Below are positions 16,924 through 26,182 of a DNA stretch of 64,000 nucleotides, piece by piece; position 1 is the stretch's first letter; every line of letters starts with the position of its first letter. The notes under the pieces are model-generated. The model was not told where the DNA came from, did not search any database, and worked only from the letters and a program-made list of their open reading frames with translations. Location of the stretch: NCBI RefSeq assembly GCF_002906165.1, contig NZ_PPCN01000013.1:62001-126000 (forward strand). The letters run 5' to 3'. A program made the translations under genes and the position numbers. Source of the DNA: Roseibium marinum. GTDB lineage: Bacteria > Pseudomonadota > Alphaproteobacteria > Rhizobiales > Stappiaceae.

Positions 16924-19900
16924 ATGGAGCACGTGCAAGTCATGGCCGACACCGACACTTCAGCGAACGCGGAAAAGCCAGGCGTAACACCCTCCGGCGC
17001 AGATGCCGCGAAGAATACCGGCGGAAATGGACCCGCGCCGGCACGTGTGGATGCGCAAGCCGGCGATCCCTATCGTCCGGACAGCGGCAACGACTATTCC
17101 CTGTCGATCGAGCCGGAAGATACGGGCGAAGCGACGGTTGCCAATCTTTTTCAGGCGGTGCCGTTGGAGAATGAAGGACCCGGTTCCTCAAACGCAGATG
17201 CCGGAGGCCAGGGCGGCGACGGTACCGGCCCGGACGGTGCGGCGGCCGGCAGGCTCGGCGACGGCCCCGCTGGTGACGGTTCGGGCGGCACACTCCTGCC
17301 GGACGGCGCCACGGACGTGGTCGAGACCTCCGCTGGACTTCAAAATGGCGACGCAGGCCTTGGCGACGGAGCGGTTCCGGAAGCCCGCGGGTTGGACGCG
17401 AATTTGCCGCAGTTCGATCTGGGCGGCAACGGCATTCAGTCGGCCGGTTCCCAGGTGGGTGACGGCACCGATGGCGGCGTTCCCTCGGACGGTGGTGGTA
17501 GCGGTGGCGCACCAGGCGGGACGGCGGGTGTCGGACCGGTCAGCGATGTCGACACGGTTAGCAACACGGTGCAGGAAAATGCCGCCGGTGGAACGGTTGT
17601 CGGGGTGACGGCATTCGCCCAGGACCCGGATTCAACCGACACGGTCACCTATTCGATCACCGACGACCGGTTCGAGATCGACCCGGATACCGGTGTGATC
17701 ACCGTTGCCGACGGTGCGGTGATCGACCGGGAGACGACGCCGTTGATCGACCTGGAGGTCACGGCGACGTCGAGCGACGGCACCACATCCACCGGCAGCT
17801 TCGAGATCACGGTTGGCGACGAGAACGAGTTCCCCATCGGACCGGTCAGCGATGTCGACACGGTTACCAACACGGTGCAGGAAAACGCCTCCGGTGGAAC
17901 GGTTGTCGGGGTGACGGCATTCGCCCAGGACCCGGATTCAACCGACACGGTCACCTATTCGATCACCGACGACCGGTTCGAGATCGACCCGGATACCGGT
18001 GTGATCACCGTTGCCGACGGCGCGGTGATCGACCGTGAGACAACGCCGGTTATCGACCTGGAGGTCACGGCGACGTCGAGCGACGGCACCACGTCCAGCG
18101 GCAGCTTCGAGATCACGGTTGGCGACGAGAACGAATTCCCCATCGGACCGGTCAGCGATGTCGACACGGTTAGCAACACGGTGCAGGAAAACGCCGCCGG
18201 TGGAACGGTTGTCGGGGTGACGGCATTCGCCCAGGACCCGGACTCAACCGATACGGTCACATACTCGATTGCGGACGACCGGTTCGAGATCGACCCGGAT
18301 ACCGGTGTGATCACCGTTGCCGACGGTGCGGTGATCGACCGGGAGACGACGCCGTTGATCGACCTGGAGGTCACGGCGACGTCGAGCGACGGCACCACAT
18401 CCACCGGCAGCTTCGAGATCACGGTTGGCGACGAGAACGAATTCCCCATCGGACCGGTCAGCGATGTCGACACGGTTACCAACACGGTGCAGGAAAACGC
18501 CGCCGGTGGAACGGTTGTCGGGGTGACGGCATTCGCCCAGGACCCTGACTCAACCGACACGGTCACCTATTCGATCACCGACGACCGGTTCGAGATCGAC
18601 CCGGATACCGGAGTGATTACCGTCGCCGACGGTGTCAGCTTCGACCATGAAACCCTGCCGTCCGTCGATATCGAAGTCACGGCGACCTCGTCCGACGGGT
18701 CGGACTCAACCGGTATCTTCACGGTCGATATCATCGACGTCAACGAGCCGCCCGATCTGACTGTGCATCTTGAAAACGGTGCGAAGCAGTTCGCGGTCAA
18801 TGGAAGCTTCGAGGTTTATGACGGATCGCTTGGAGGAACGGACGGCTCCGGCTGGTACCAGAACCCGAACACCATCGAAGGCTGGTCATATGACAATGTC
18901 GACGTGCATCAGGCCGGCCACATGAACTTCGGCGCGACCGACGGGGGCCATCACCTGGATCTCGCGGCGCTTACGAACGGCTGGGCCTCTCAGCAGATCG
19001 AAGGGCAACTGGACGGTCAGGTCTATCATCTGACCTTCGACATGAAGTCCCGTGGCGGTCCTGGTCAAAGCGTCGCCGAGGTCTATTGGAACGGTGAACT
19101 GATCGACACGATCGACCCGGCGACAACGGGCAACGGCTGGCAGACCTTCTCGTACGACATTGTCGGCGGTTCCGGCGACGGCTCCAACACTCTGTCCTAT
19201 GTCGAGATCGGTTCAGACAACAATGGCGGTGCACTGATCGACAGTGTCTCCATCGTTTCCGACCACCGCACGGCTGTGGTTGAAGAATTCTACGGTGCCG
19301 AGATCGCGCCGCTGTCCGTCATTGATCCGGACGTCGGCGACAGCCACACCTTCATCGTGTCGGATGACCGGTTCGAGGTGGTCGCCTCCGATGGCATCTA
19401 TCTGCTGAAGCTAAAGAGCGATCAGGCCTTCGATTATGAGACTGAAACCCAGGTCACCGTCGAGGTGACGGCAACAGACACCGGTGGGCTCTCTGACACG
19501 GAAACGGTCATCATCGATATCATCGATATCGATGAGACCAACGCGCCGGTCGGGCCGCTGAGAGACACGGACGTATCGTCGAACACCGTGGCGGAGAACG
19601 GGTCCGGCGGCACGGCCATCGGCATCACCGCCTTTGCCGACGACCCTGATGGCGGCGACACAGTCACCTACTCGATCACGGACGAGCGCTTCGAGATCGA
19701 TCCGGACACCGGCGTCATCACCGTCAGGGACGGTGTCAGCTTCGACCATGAAACCCTTCCGTCCCTCGACATCGAGGTCACCGCGACCTCGTCCGACGGC
19801 TCGTCCTCGACGGGCCTCTTCACGGTCGATGTCACCGATGTCAACGAGGCGCCGGTTCTGGCTTTCGATCCCGCAATGGGCCCGGGTGTGGAGGTGACCA

Positions 19901-21102
19901 TGACCTTCATCGAGGAACACGCGGGCTACGGCAACGTTTTTGGTGTCTACTACGGAAATGCCAACGGCGATCCGGTCGGCGGCGAGATCGTCTGGGTGGA
20001 CCAGAACCGGCTCTCCCCCGGGGACACGGCAACCGTCTATCTGGAAGGTGTGGAGGCCGGGGACGTCGGCTATTTCCTCATCCCGGACGGCGGCAATACC
20101 AACAAGGGCCTCACGAGCGGCGACAAGGTGTCGTTTCTGAAAGACGGGGACGGCAACTGGCAGGCGGTTCTGACCGACGGGACCTTGCTGGCCGGCCGGG
20201 ACGCCAACGTGGTTTTCTCGGGCGACGGTACACTCAATCCGGACGGCTACGACTACACCGCCCAGAGTGGCATTACCATCGGCTTCGAAGATATCGCCGG
20301 GGGTGGTGACCAGGACTTTGACGACCTGGTCTTCGACCAGACCCTGTCCGAAAGCAACGCCGATGCCTCGATTTACGAGGAAGAGGCCGGCGCCGAAGTC
20401 GGCACGCTTACAGCGGCCGACCCGGATCTCGGTGACGTGCAAAGCTTCTCGGTCTCCGACGACCGCTTCGAGGTAATTGCCCGGAATGGGGAATTCGTTC
20501 TGAAACTCAAGGACGATGTGGCAATCGACCATGAGAACGAAGACAGCATCACCCTGGATGTTACGGCGACCGACAGCGGCGGCCTTACCGATACACAGAC
20601 CATCACGCTGGATATCGTCGATACGGATGACGGCAGGGGCAGCGAATACGGCACCCCCCACGGAGAAACCATGGCCGGCGACCGCGGGGGGAACACCCTT
20701 TTCGGTCGCGGTGGGGACGACATCCTCCTCGGCCAGGGCGGCAATGACCGTCTTTACGGAGAAGCCGGGGACGATGTGCTGCGCGGTGGTACCGGCAACG
20801 ATCACATGTCAGGTGGGGACGGGTCGGACGTGTTCGCCTATATGCTCGGCGACGGCAACGACCAGATTTACGGAGGAGCCGGTCTCAACTGGATCGACAT
20901 TGTCGATCTCGGCAATGCAGCGGACGGAGCCGCGCTCGGCTCCTACGGCTCGGACTGGTCGGTCACCATGACCGAGGGCACGATCGAGAGTATCGATGCG
21001 TTCGGCGGCGAAATCACCCTGTCGCAGGATGCCGACGGCTATATCGAACTCGCCGACGGCGCCCGGATCGACTTCACCGATCTGGAGAGCATCCAGTACT
21101 GA
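16924..21102 (+). CDS. Large secreted adhesin: cadherin-like repeats, DUF4114, RTX
   Basis: A 1392-residue, strongly acidic secreted protein. Order: Gly/Asp-rich low-complexity N-terminus without a Sec signal (1-200); four tandem 102-residue cadherin-like repeats (about 204-611, each with VQENA.GGTVVGVTAFAQDP and DRFEIDPDTGVITVADG); a galactose-binding-like jelly-roll domain (about 620-775, NGSFEVYDG); two further cadherin-like units (785-978); a DUF4114 domain (about 980-1140, ending DQDFDDLVFDQ); another cadherin-like unit; RTX nonapeptides (about 1240-1310, GGDDILLGQGGNDRLYG); and a C-terminal secretion tail. It is probably exported unfolded by the adjacent type I system and folds with Ca2+ outside. 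The GAGGT site supports ATG 16924. Role inferred: adhesion or biofilm matrix. Confidence 0.9.
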   Translation: MEHVQVMADTDTSANAEKPGVTPSGADAAKNTGGNGPAPARVDAQAGDPYRPDSGNDYSLSIEPEDTGEATVANLFQAVPLENEGPGSSNADAGGQGGDGTGPDGAAAGRLGDGPAGDGSGGTLLPDGATDVVETSAGLQNGDAGLGDGAVPEARGLDANLPQFDLGGNGIQSAGSQVGDGTDGGVPSDGGGSGGAPGGTAGVGPVSDVDTVSNTVQENAAGGTVVGVTAFAQDPDSTDTVTYSITDDRFEIDPDTGVITVADGAVIDRETTPLIDLEVTATSSDGTTSTGSFEITVGDENEFPIGPVSDVDTVTNTVQENASGGTVVGVTAFAQDPDSTDTVTYSITDDRFEIDPDTGVITVADGAVIDRETTPVIDLEVTATSSDGTTSSGSFEITVGDENEFPIGPVSDVDTVSNTVQENAAGGTVVGVTAFAQDPDSTDTVTYSIADDRFEIDPDTGVITVADGAVIDRETTPLIDLEVTATSSDGTTSTGSFEITVGDENEFPIGPVSDVDTVTNTVQENAAGGTVVGVTAFAQDPDSTDTVTYSITDDRFEIDPDTGVITVADGVSFDHETLPSVDIEVTATSSDGSDSTGIFTVDIIDVNEPPDLTVHLENGAKQFAVNGSFEVYDGSLGGTDGSGWYQNPNTIEGWSYDNVDVHQAGHMNFGATDGGHHLDLAALTNGWASQQIEGQLDGQVYHLTFDMKSRGGPGQSVAEVYWNGELIDTIDPATTGNGWQTFSYDIVGGSGDGSNTLSYVEIGSDNNGGALIDSVSIVSDHRTAVVEEFYGAEIAPLSVIDPDVGDSHTFIVSDDRFEVVASDGIYLLKLKSDQAFDYETETQVTVEVTATDTGGLSDTETVIIDIIDIDETNAPVGPLRDTDVSSNTVAENGSGGTAIGITAFADDPDGGDTVTYSITDERFEIDPDTGVITVRDGVSFDHETLPSLDIEVTATSSDGSSSTGLFTVDVTDVNEAPVLAFDPAMGPGVEVTMTFIEEHAGYGNVFGVYYGNANGDPVGGEIVWVDQNRLSPGDTATVYLEGVEAGDVGYFLIPDGGNTNKGLTSGDKVSFLKDGDGNWQAVLTDGTLLAGRDANVVFSGDGTLNPDGYDYTAQSGITIGFEDIAGGGDQDFDDLVFDQTLSESNADASIYEEEAGAEVGTLTAADPDLGDVQSFSVSDDRFEVIARNGEFVLKLKDDVAIDHENEDSITLDVTATDSGGLTDTQTITLDIVDTDDGRGSEYGTPHGETMAGDRGGNTLFGRGGDDILLGQGGNDRLYGEAGDDVLRGGTGNDHMSGGDGSDVFAYMLGDGNDQIYGGAGLNWIDIVDLGNAADGAALGSYGSDWSVTMTEGTIESIDAFGGEITLSQDADGYIELADGARIDFTDLESIQY
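17533..18756 (+). repeat. Four tandem 306-bp coding repeats
   Basis: Units begin at 17533, 17839, 18145 and 18451 with ggaccggtcagcgatgtcga, an exact 306-bp period. Units 1-3 are nearly identical at the DNA level, down to synonymous positions. Unit 4 matches for about its first half, then switches to the variant (SFDHETLPS) also found in the unit near 19552. Confidence 0.95.
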
Positions 21103-21147
21103 GGCTGTACCCTTGAGCCGCCTTTGCCGTGTCCGTTGACGACCGCG

Positions 21148-22635
21148 TTACCTTAGCGGCAGGGACGGTCTGGTTTCGAGCAGGACCGGTTCGCTCGTGG
21201 CCACCTCGATCATGCCTGCCGGGAATACGTCGTTTTCCGTCGGGCCCAGCCGCAGATCCCAGGTATTGAACTCCGGCACGATACGCGGGACCGGCGCAGG
21301 CCGCTCTTCGATGATCGAAAAATGCTGCGGCGCGAGGCGGCCGATATTGGCCAGGAGGAAGAAGTCGGCTATGCGGGAATCGTAACGCGCCCGGATATGG
21401 TCGACCTGGCTTAGGAGCAGTTCCCGCTCGCCGTCCAGCACGTCAAGCAAGGATCTCTGGCCGCTGTCGAATTCCACCAGCAGACCCTTGACCGCGCGGC
21501 GGTTGGCGTCGATGGCCCGCTTGCCGGCCTCGGCCCGCAAGCGTGAGGCGGTCCGCTGCTTCATTGCCCGGGTCACGTTTTCGCGAATGATCTGCTGCGT
21601 GTCGTCGAGTTCGTATTCGACCTGCGCCGCGGTGAATCTGGCCCGCTTGACGGCAGCGATGTTGCGCCCGCCGGTCAAGATCGGGGCGGTGACCCGGACC
21701 CCGACCCGGAAGTCCTCGTCATCCCGGTTGCCGAGATTGCCGCGATAGCCGTTTTGCCATTCGCTTTCGAGGGTTACGCGAGGCAGCATGTCGCCTGTGG
21801 CAGCTCTCGCGGCATAGCGGGCCGCCCGCGCGTCCGCAATCGCTGCCCTGATGGAGGGATTGTTCTGAAAGGCGGTGGTGAGGGCGTCGTCCAGCCCTGC
21901 CGGTTCGATCGCCTTCGGAATCGCGGGCCAACCCAGGTTGGCGGGTTTTTGTCCGGTCAGGCGGGTATAGAGTGCCTCGGAGGCTTCGAGGTCGCCGACG
22001 GCCTGATCGGAATTACCCTGCGCCTCCGCCAGTCGGGCCAGGGCCTGCTCGATGTCGGTACGGGTGGCATCGCCCGACTTGTATCGGGCTCGGGCAGCGT
22101 TGACCTCGCGCTGGACGACGCTGCTATAGGCCTTCAGGCGGTTGAGGATGGCACGGTCCCGGACTACGCGAAGATAGGCATCGGCGGTGTTGAACATGAG
22201 CGTCTGTTCGGCGCCGATCAGCTGGTTGCGTCCGGAAGCTGCTTCCTCATGCGCCTGGTTAAGGCGGTTGACGCCGGCGAAACCCTGGAACAGCGTCTGC
22301 GACATGGCGACGCCGAGTTCGTGAAAGAAGGCGCGATCGCTGGTGCCGCCACGGGTCTTGAAAGCGTTGTGCTCGCCAAGATAATTGCCGGTGACAGTCG
22401 GCAGAAACTCGGACCTGGCCGTCCAGATACCCTGGTTGGTTGCCTCGTATTTGGAACGTTCCGCCTTGAGAGCCGGGTTGACCGCATAGGCCGCCGCCAT
22501 GGCTTCCTCAAGAGATTGCCCGGTAGCAGGCGCGCCGGCAACGAAAAAGCCGAGCAGCGAGGCCCCCGCCAGAATGCTGGAAAGATGTTTCCGCGTCATG
22601 TGCATCAGCTTGGTCGGGGCAAGGAAAATTTTCAT
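21148..22635 (-). CDS. tolC: TolC-family outer membrane efflux protein
   Basis: Outer-membrane channel of 495 residues, the usual TolC length. A Sec signal covers about residues 1-40 (LAGASLLGFFVAGAPATGQS). Two internally repeated OEP halves follow, with long helices such as RAIDANRRAVKGLLVEFDSG and the family stretch RSLLDVLDGERELLLSQ. The start at 22635 has aggtg upstream; Met 11 and Met 13 lack a ribosome site. It converges on the adhesin gene with only 45 bp between them, so the island encodes a whole type I machine: ABC pair, HlyD adaptor, TolC and substrate. Confidence 0.92.
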   Translation of the reverse strand: MKIFLAPTKLMHMTRKHLSSILAGASLLGFFVAGAPATGQSLEEAMAAAYAVNPALKAERSKYEATNQGIWTARSEFLPTVTGNYLGEHNAFKTRGGTSDRAFFHELGVAMSQTLFQGFAGVNRLNQAHEEAASGRNQLIGAEQTLMFNTADAYLRVVRDRAILNRLKAYSSVVQREVNAARARYKSGDATRTDIEQALARLAEAQGNSDQAVGDLEASEALYTRLTGQKPANLGWPAIPKAIEPAGLDDALTTAFQNNPSIRAAIADARAARYAARAATGDMLPRVTLESEWQNGYRGNLGNRDDEDFRVGVRVTAPILTGGRNIAAVKRARFTAAQVEYELDDTQQIIRENVTRAMKQRTASRLRAEAGKRAIDANRRAVKGLLVEFDSGQRSLLDVLDGERELLLSQVDHIRARYDSRIADFFLLANIGRLAPQHFSIIEERPAPVPRIVPEFNTWDLRLGPTENDVFPAGMIEVATSEPVLLETRPSLPLR

Positions 22636-23184
22636 TGCGGCACCTGTTTGTTGTGTGCGCGTAAGGTAAATTTTTAGAGTTAATCAAAGGTAAGTCTTGA
22701 GAATAATTTCTAATTAATACTTTTAATGAGTTGAGATATTGAAATAATTATTGGATTTCTCTAATGTTACTGTTATTTATTACAAGGTTCAAATCAACTA
22801 TACTTAAGTACAAGCACGGACCTGCTCGACTTCCGGTGCCCTGCAAGCTGCCCTGTTTCTTTTTGATTTGCGCCGGAAGCGGATGTTTTCCAAACAGAAA
22901 ACCCCGAATCCCGAACCTCGCGACCGGGGGGAAGTTCACGCGCGCTCGCGGCGATGAGATGTGCTGTCCAGAGCGCAGAAGCACCCACAAGCGCGGATCG
23001 CCAGATGAGGCGTATAGGCTGGCCTCACGATGTGCCTTTGAAAGAATAATAAAGAGAAAATCGCTTCCGCTCAGTCACACAACAACCGTCGGCAAGCATG
23101 ACTAATATCGTTATGAGTGAATGTCGCTGTGACTGAATTTTTGTTGCACAGCATTGGTGTGATTGCGGAGACTGTCTGGATTTC
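22636..23184. other. AT-rich intergenic region between tolC and sitD
   Basis: About 550 bp. The first 200 bp (22640-22830) are strongly AT-rich and should carry the tolC promoter. The rest has several short overlapping frames with no domain or credible start, so no gene is called. No terminator with a T tract for sitD was found. Confidence 0.4.
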
Positions 23185-24108
23185 TCAGTGTCCGCTGGCG
23201 GTTACATTCGATCTTGCCGGCGCGTAAAGGCAGGCAACCCCCAGAACAAGACCCGAGACGGTTGCGATCATTCCGGCGGCGCTGACCGCGTTGGAGCTTC
23301 CCAGCCAGAGCGGCCCGTAGCCGGCCAGAACATAGCCGGCAACGGCCGAACCCGCGCCGAAGAAAATGCTCCACAGGATCTGGTGTTCCAGCCGGTTGGT
23401 CATGAGGCGGGCCGTTGCCGGCGGGCAGATGAACATGGCGATAACGATGATCGAGCCTACGGCGTCGAAGGCGGCGACCGCCGCCACGGCCGAGACGATG
23501 ACGAGAGCGAAGCCGATGGTCTTGACCGGAATGCCGATGGAGTTCGCGTAGCCCTCATCGAATGTGGAGATCTTGAGGGCCCGCCAGAAAACGGCTGTCA
23601 GCAGGGCAATGACAAGGGTTGTCACCGCCATGCGCGTCAATTCGGGAGGCAGGTCGGCCAGGGCGGCGGGATCCCACAGGGAGGTCCAGCCGGTCGCCGA
23701 CAGCCAGATCAGGCTTTCCAGATTGCCGTAAAGGGCATGTTCGACATCCAGATGCACCGAACTGGTGTCGGTCTGTTCCAGAAGCAGAACCCCGGCGGCG
23801 AAGAGCGTGGTGAAGGTCACCCCCATGGCGGCGCCGGTCTCGATGCGGCCGAGCCGGCGGATGGTTTCGATCATGACCACGGCGATCACCGCCGCTCCCG
23901 CCGCGCCGAGCATCATCGGCCAGGTCGAGATGGTTCCGGTTAACAGAAAGGCCGCCACAATGCCGGGCAACACGACATGAGAAATGGCATCGCCGATCAG
24001 GGCCTGCTTGCGCAGCAGAAGGAAGTTGCCCGGCATCGCGCAGGCAATCGCCGCAAGGACGCCGATCAGGATCGGGGTGAGGCTCAACTGAACGAATTCC
24101 GCGCCCAT
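23185..24108 (-). CDS. sitD: Manganese/iron ABC permease, second subunit
   Basis: Inner-membrane permease (ABC-3 family) of 307 residues with eight or more helices, for Mn2+/Fe2+ import. Family landmarks include LLLRKQALIGDAISHVVLPG near residue 27 and the helix FDAVGSIIVIAMFICPPATA near 210. A ggaggataaagga ribosome site precedes the ATG; the gap to sitC is only 4 bp. It is last in sitABCD. A second, different permease gene next to it is the mark of Sit rather than Znu systems. Confidence 0.9.
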   Translation of the reverse strand: MGAEFVQLSLTPILIGVLAAIACAMPGNFLLLRKQALIGDAISHVVLPGIVAAFLLTGTISTWPMMLGAAGAAVIAVVMIETIRRLGRIETGAAMGVTFTTLFAAGVLLLEQTDTSSVHLDVEHALYGNLESLIWLSATGWTSLWDPAALADLPPELTRMAVTTLVIALLTAVFWRALKISTFDEGYANSIGIPVKTIGFALVIVSAVAAVAAFDAVGSIIVIAMFICPPATARLMTNRLEHQILWSIFFGAGSAVAGYVLAGYGPLWLGSSNAVSAAGMIATVSGLVLGVACLYAPARSNVTASGH

Positions 24109-24112
24109 TCCT

Positions 24113-25339
24113 TTATCCTCCCGCCGGAGAGGCGAGGGGAGCCGGCGCGCCGAGAGCCGCGTCGATATCCCTGATCTGGTCGCGCGTCAGAACCGCCTCG
24201 ATCGGCGTGAGGCCGTCATAGCTGGCGAAAATCGCTTCGTCCTGAATGATCTGCCGCGCCTTTGCCCAGCGGGCCTCGTCGAGAACGGTTTTGGCCGCGG
24301 CGGCGCGCCCCTTGCCGGTCGCCACCAGGTCCTGGCGGATATAGCCGGCGCGGCGCATCATCTTTTGTGTGAGGCGTTCGCGGATGGTTTCTCCCCGGGC
24401 AAGAGACGTCAGGCCCTGATGGAGATGCACATCCACCTGAAATTTCCTGTGCCGGAGAAAGGCTGCCAGAACGCCGCGCTTCGGCGACAGCAGCATCGAG
24501 ATCGTGAAGAACGCGAAGTTGACAAGAACGATGATCGGTCCCGTCGGCAGGTTCGGCGCGGTTGCCGACAGAGCCGTGCCGAGATAGCCGGCGAAGCCCC
24601 CCGTGGCCGCGGCGATGAGCAGCAGCCTGTCCGAGCGGTCCGTCCAGAACCGGGCGGAGACGGAGGGAATGATCAGGGAGGAGACGATCAGGATCAGCCC
24701 GACCAGTTTGAGCCCGACGACGGTGACCATCATCACCACGCTCATCATGGCAAGGTCGATGAGGCGGACCGGGACGCCGGTGGCACCGGCGTATTCCGGG
24801 TCGAAGGCAACCAGGGTCATGGGTCGGCGCAGAACCACAATGACCGCCGTGGACAAGGCGCCGCCCACGGCGATGATCACCGCGTCCTGGAACAGCATGC
24901 CGGCGGTCGAGCCGAGCAGGAATCCTTCCAGCCCCGCCTGCTTGCCGTGCGAGAGGGTCTGGATGACGGTCAGGAGAACGACGCCAAGACCGAAAAAGAC
25001 CGAAAGGACCGCTCCGATCGCCGCATCCTCTCTGAGGCGGGTCTTGCGGGTGATCCAGTCCACGGTCAGAAGGCCAAGCCCCGCGGTTACCGCGGACCCG
25101 GCGAGCAGGCCGACAAGGTTGCGGCCGTCACCGCCGAAAGACACCATCAGGATGAAGGCGAAGCAGACGCCGGGCAGCGTCGCGTGCGCGACGGCGTCGC
25201 TGACAAGAGTGCGTTTGCGCAGGAACAGGAAACAGCCTGCGCAGCCGCCTGCGATACCCAGCAAAGTTGCGCCGACGGCAACCAGCGCGGCGTTGTAGCC
25301 GGCCTGAAAGGTCAATGCGTCGAGGAATGCCGAGAACAT
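24113..25339 (-). CDS. sitC: Manganese/iron ABC permease with C-terminal extension
   Basis: ABC-3 family permease with eight or more helices in the first 290 residues (LFLRKRTLVSDAVAHATLPG near 40). ATG 25339 is preferred because AGGTGG lies 8 nt upstream; a GTG at 25351 directly abuts the sitB stop. About 120 further residues follow the last helix, hydrophilic and helical (HLHQGLTSLARGETIRERLT to DQIRDIDAAL), absent from short SitC proteins. They resemble the cytoplasmic winged-helix-like tail seen on some TroC/MntC permeases and may sense metal or interact with the ATPase; that role is inference. Confidence 0.88.
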   Translation of the reverse strand: MFSAFLDALTFQAGYNAALVAVGATLLGIAGGCAGCFLFLRKRTLVSDAVAHATLPGVCFAFILMVSFGGDGRNLVGLLAGSAVTAGLGLLTVDWITRKTRLREDAAIGAVLSVFFGLGVVLLTVIQTLSHGKQAGLEGFLLGSTAGMLFQDAVIIAVGGALSTAVIVVLRRPMTLVAFDPEYAGATGVPVRLIDLAMMSVVMMVTVVGLKLVGLILIVSSLIIPSVSARFWTDRSDRLLLIAAATGGFAGYLGTALSATAPNLPTGPIIVLVNFAFFTISMLLSPKRGVLAAFLRHRKFQVDVHLHQGLTSLARGETIRERLTQKMMRRAGYIRQDLVATGKGRAAAAKTVLDEARWAKARQIIQDEAIFASYDGLTPIEAVLTRDQIRDIDAALGAPAPLASPAGG

Positions 25340-25351
25340 GTCGATTGCCAC

Positions 25352-26182
25352 CTAATCCAGCTTGAGCTGATCGATATGCGTCGTCGCCAGCCGCCCGCCA
25401 TAGGTTTCCTGCAGCATCGGGCCGGTAAACGTGGTGGCGACCGGACCTTCGGCGATCTTGCGGATATTCAGCATGAGCACGTGATCGAAATAATCCGTCA
25501 CCGTGGCAAGGTCGTGATGCACACAGACCACGGTCTTGCCTTCCGCTTTCAGGTCTTTGAGAACATCGATGATGGCTTTCTCGGTGGCGGCATCGACGCC
25601 CGCGAAGGGTTCGTCAAGCAGGTAGAGACCGGCATCCTGGGCCAGGGCGCGCGCAAGGAAGACCCTTTGCTGCTGGCCGCCGGAAAGCTGACCGATCTGC
25701 CGGTCGGCAAAGTCCGCCATGCCGACCCGTTCCAGGCAGTCGAGCGTCTTTTTCCGGTGCGCTGGACGGATGAAGCCCAGCAGTCCCAGACCCCGGAACT
25801 GGCCCATGGTGACAACGTCGCGCACGCGGGTCGGAAAATCCCAGTCGACGGAGGCCCGCTGGGGGACATAGGCAATCGCCTGGCGCATGGTCTCAAGCGG
25901 TTTTCCGTCGACATAAGCGGAGCCGGAGAGCCGCGGGATGATACCGAGCACGGCTTTCAGGAAAGTCGATTTGCCGGCGCCGTTCGGGCCGACGATCGCG
26001 GTCATGCTGGCTTTCGGCACGGTGGCGTCGATGGAGAATACCGCCGGTTTGGTGCCATAGGAGACAGTCAGCCCTCTGACGGCCAGGGCGCTCGCGGCGA
26101 GCGCGGTGTTTGTGTCGCCGTCGGCGATACGGCCGTCGCTTGCCGCAAGTTCCAGTGCCGGTTGTGTGTTCATGGTCATCAC
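25352..26182 (-). CDS. sitB: Manganese/iron ABC ATP-binding protein
   Basis: ATPase of the Sit importer, 276 residues. Walker A is GPNGAGKST (about residue 68), then Q-loop YVPQRASVDWDFP, typical of the Mn/Zn ATPase family, signature LSGGQQQRVFLARAL, Walker B LLDEPFAGVD and H-loop VCVHHDL. GTG 26182 overlaps the sitA stop (GTGA); ATG 26179 and ATG 26173 are close alternatives. About 30 extra residues precede the domain. Second gene of sitABCD. Confidence 0.92.
   Translation of the reverse strand: MMTMNTQPALELAASDGRIADGDTNTALAASALAVRGLTVSYGTKPAVFSIDATVPKASMTAIVGPNGAGKSTFLKAVLGIIPRLSGSAYVDGKPLETMRQAIAYVPQRASVDWDFPTRVRDVVTMGQFRGLGLLGFIRPAHRKKTLDCLERVGMADFADRQIGQLSGGQQQRVFLARALAQDAGLYLLDEPFAGVDAATEKAIIDVLKDLKAEGKTVVCVHHDLATVTDYFDHVLMLNIRKIAEGPVATTFTGPMLQETYGGRLATTHIDQLKLD

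Noticed and set aside
17533..18756. Regular repeats considered as CRISPR or non-coding array
   Set aside because: The 306-bp period is an exact codon multiple inside one long frame and encodes cadherin-like domains; there are no spacers or cas genes.
22764..23105. 113-codon frame between tolC and sitD
   Set aside because: Cys/Arg/Pro-rich random-looking product with no start signal or domain.
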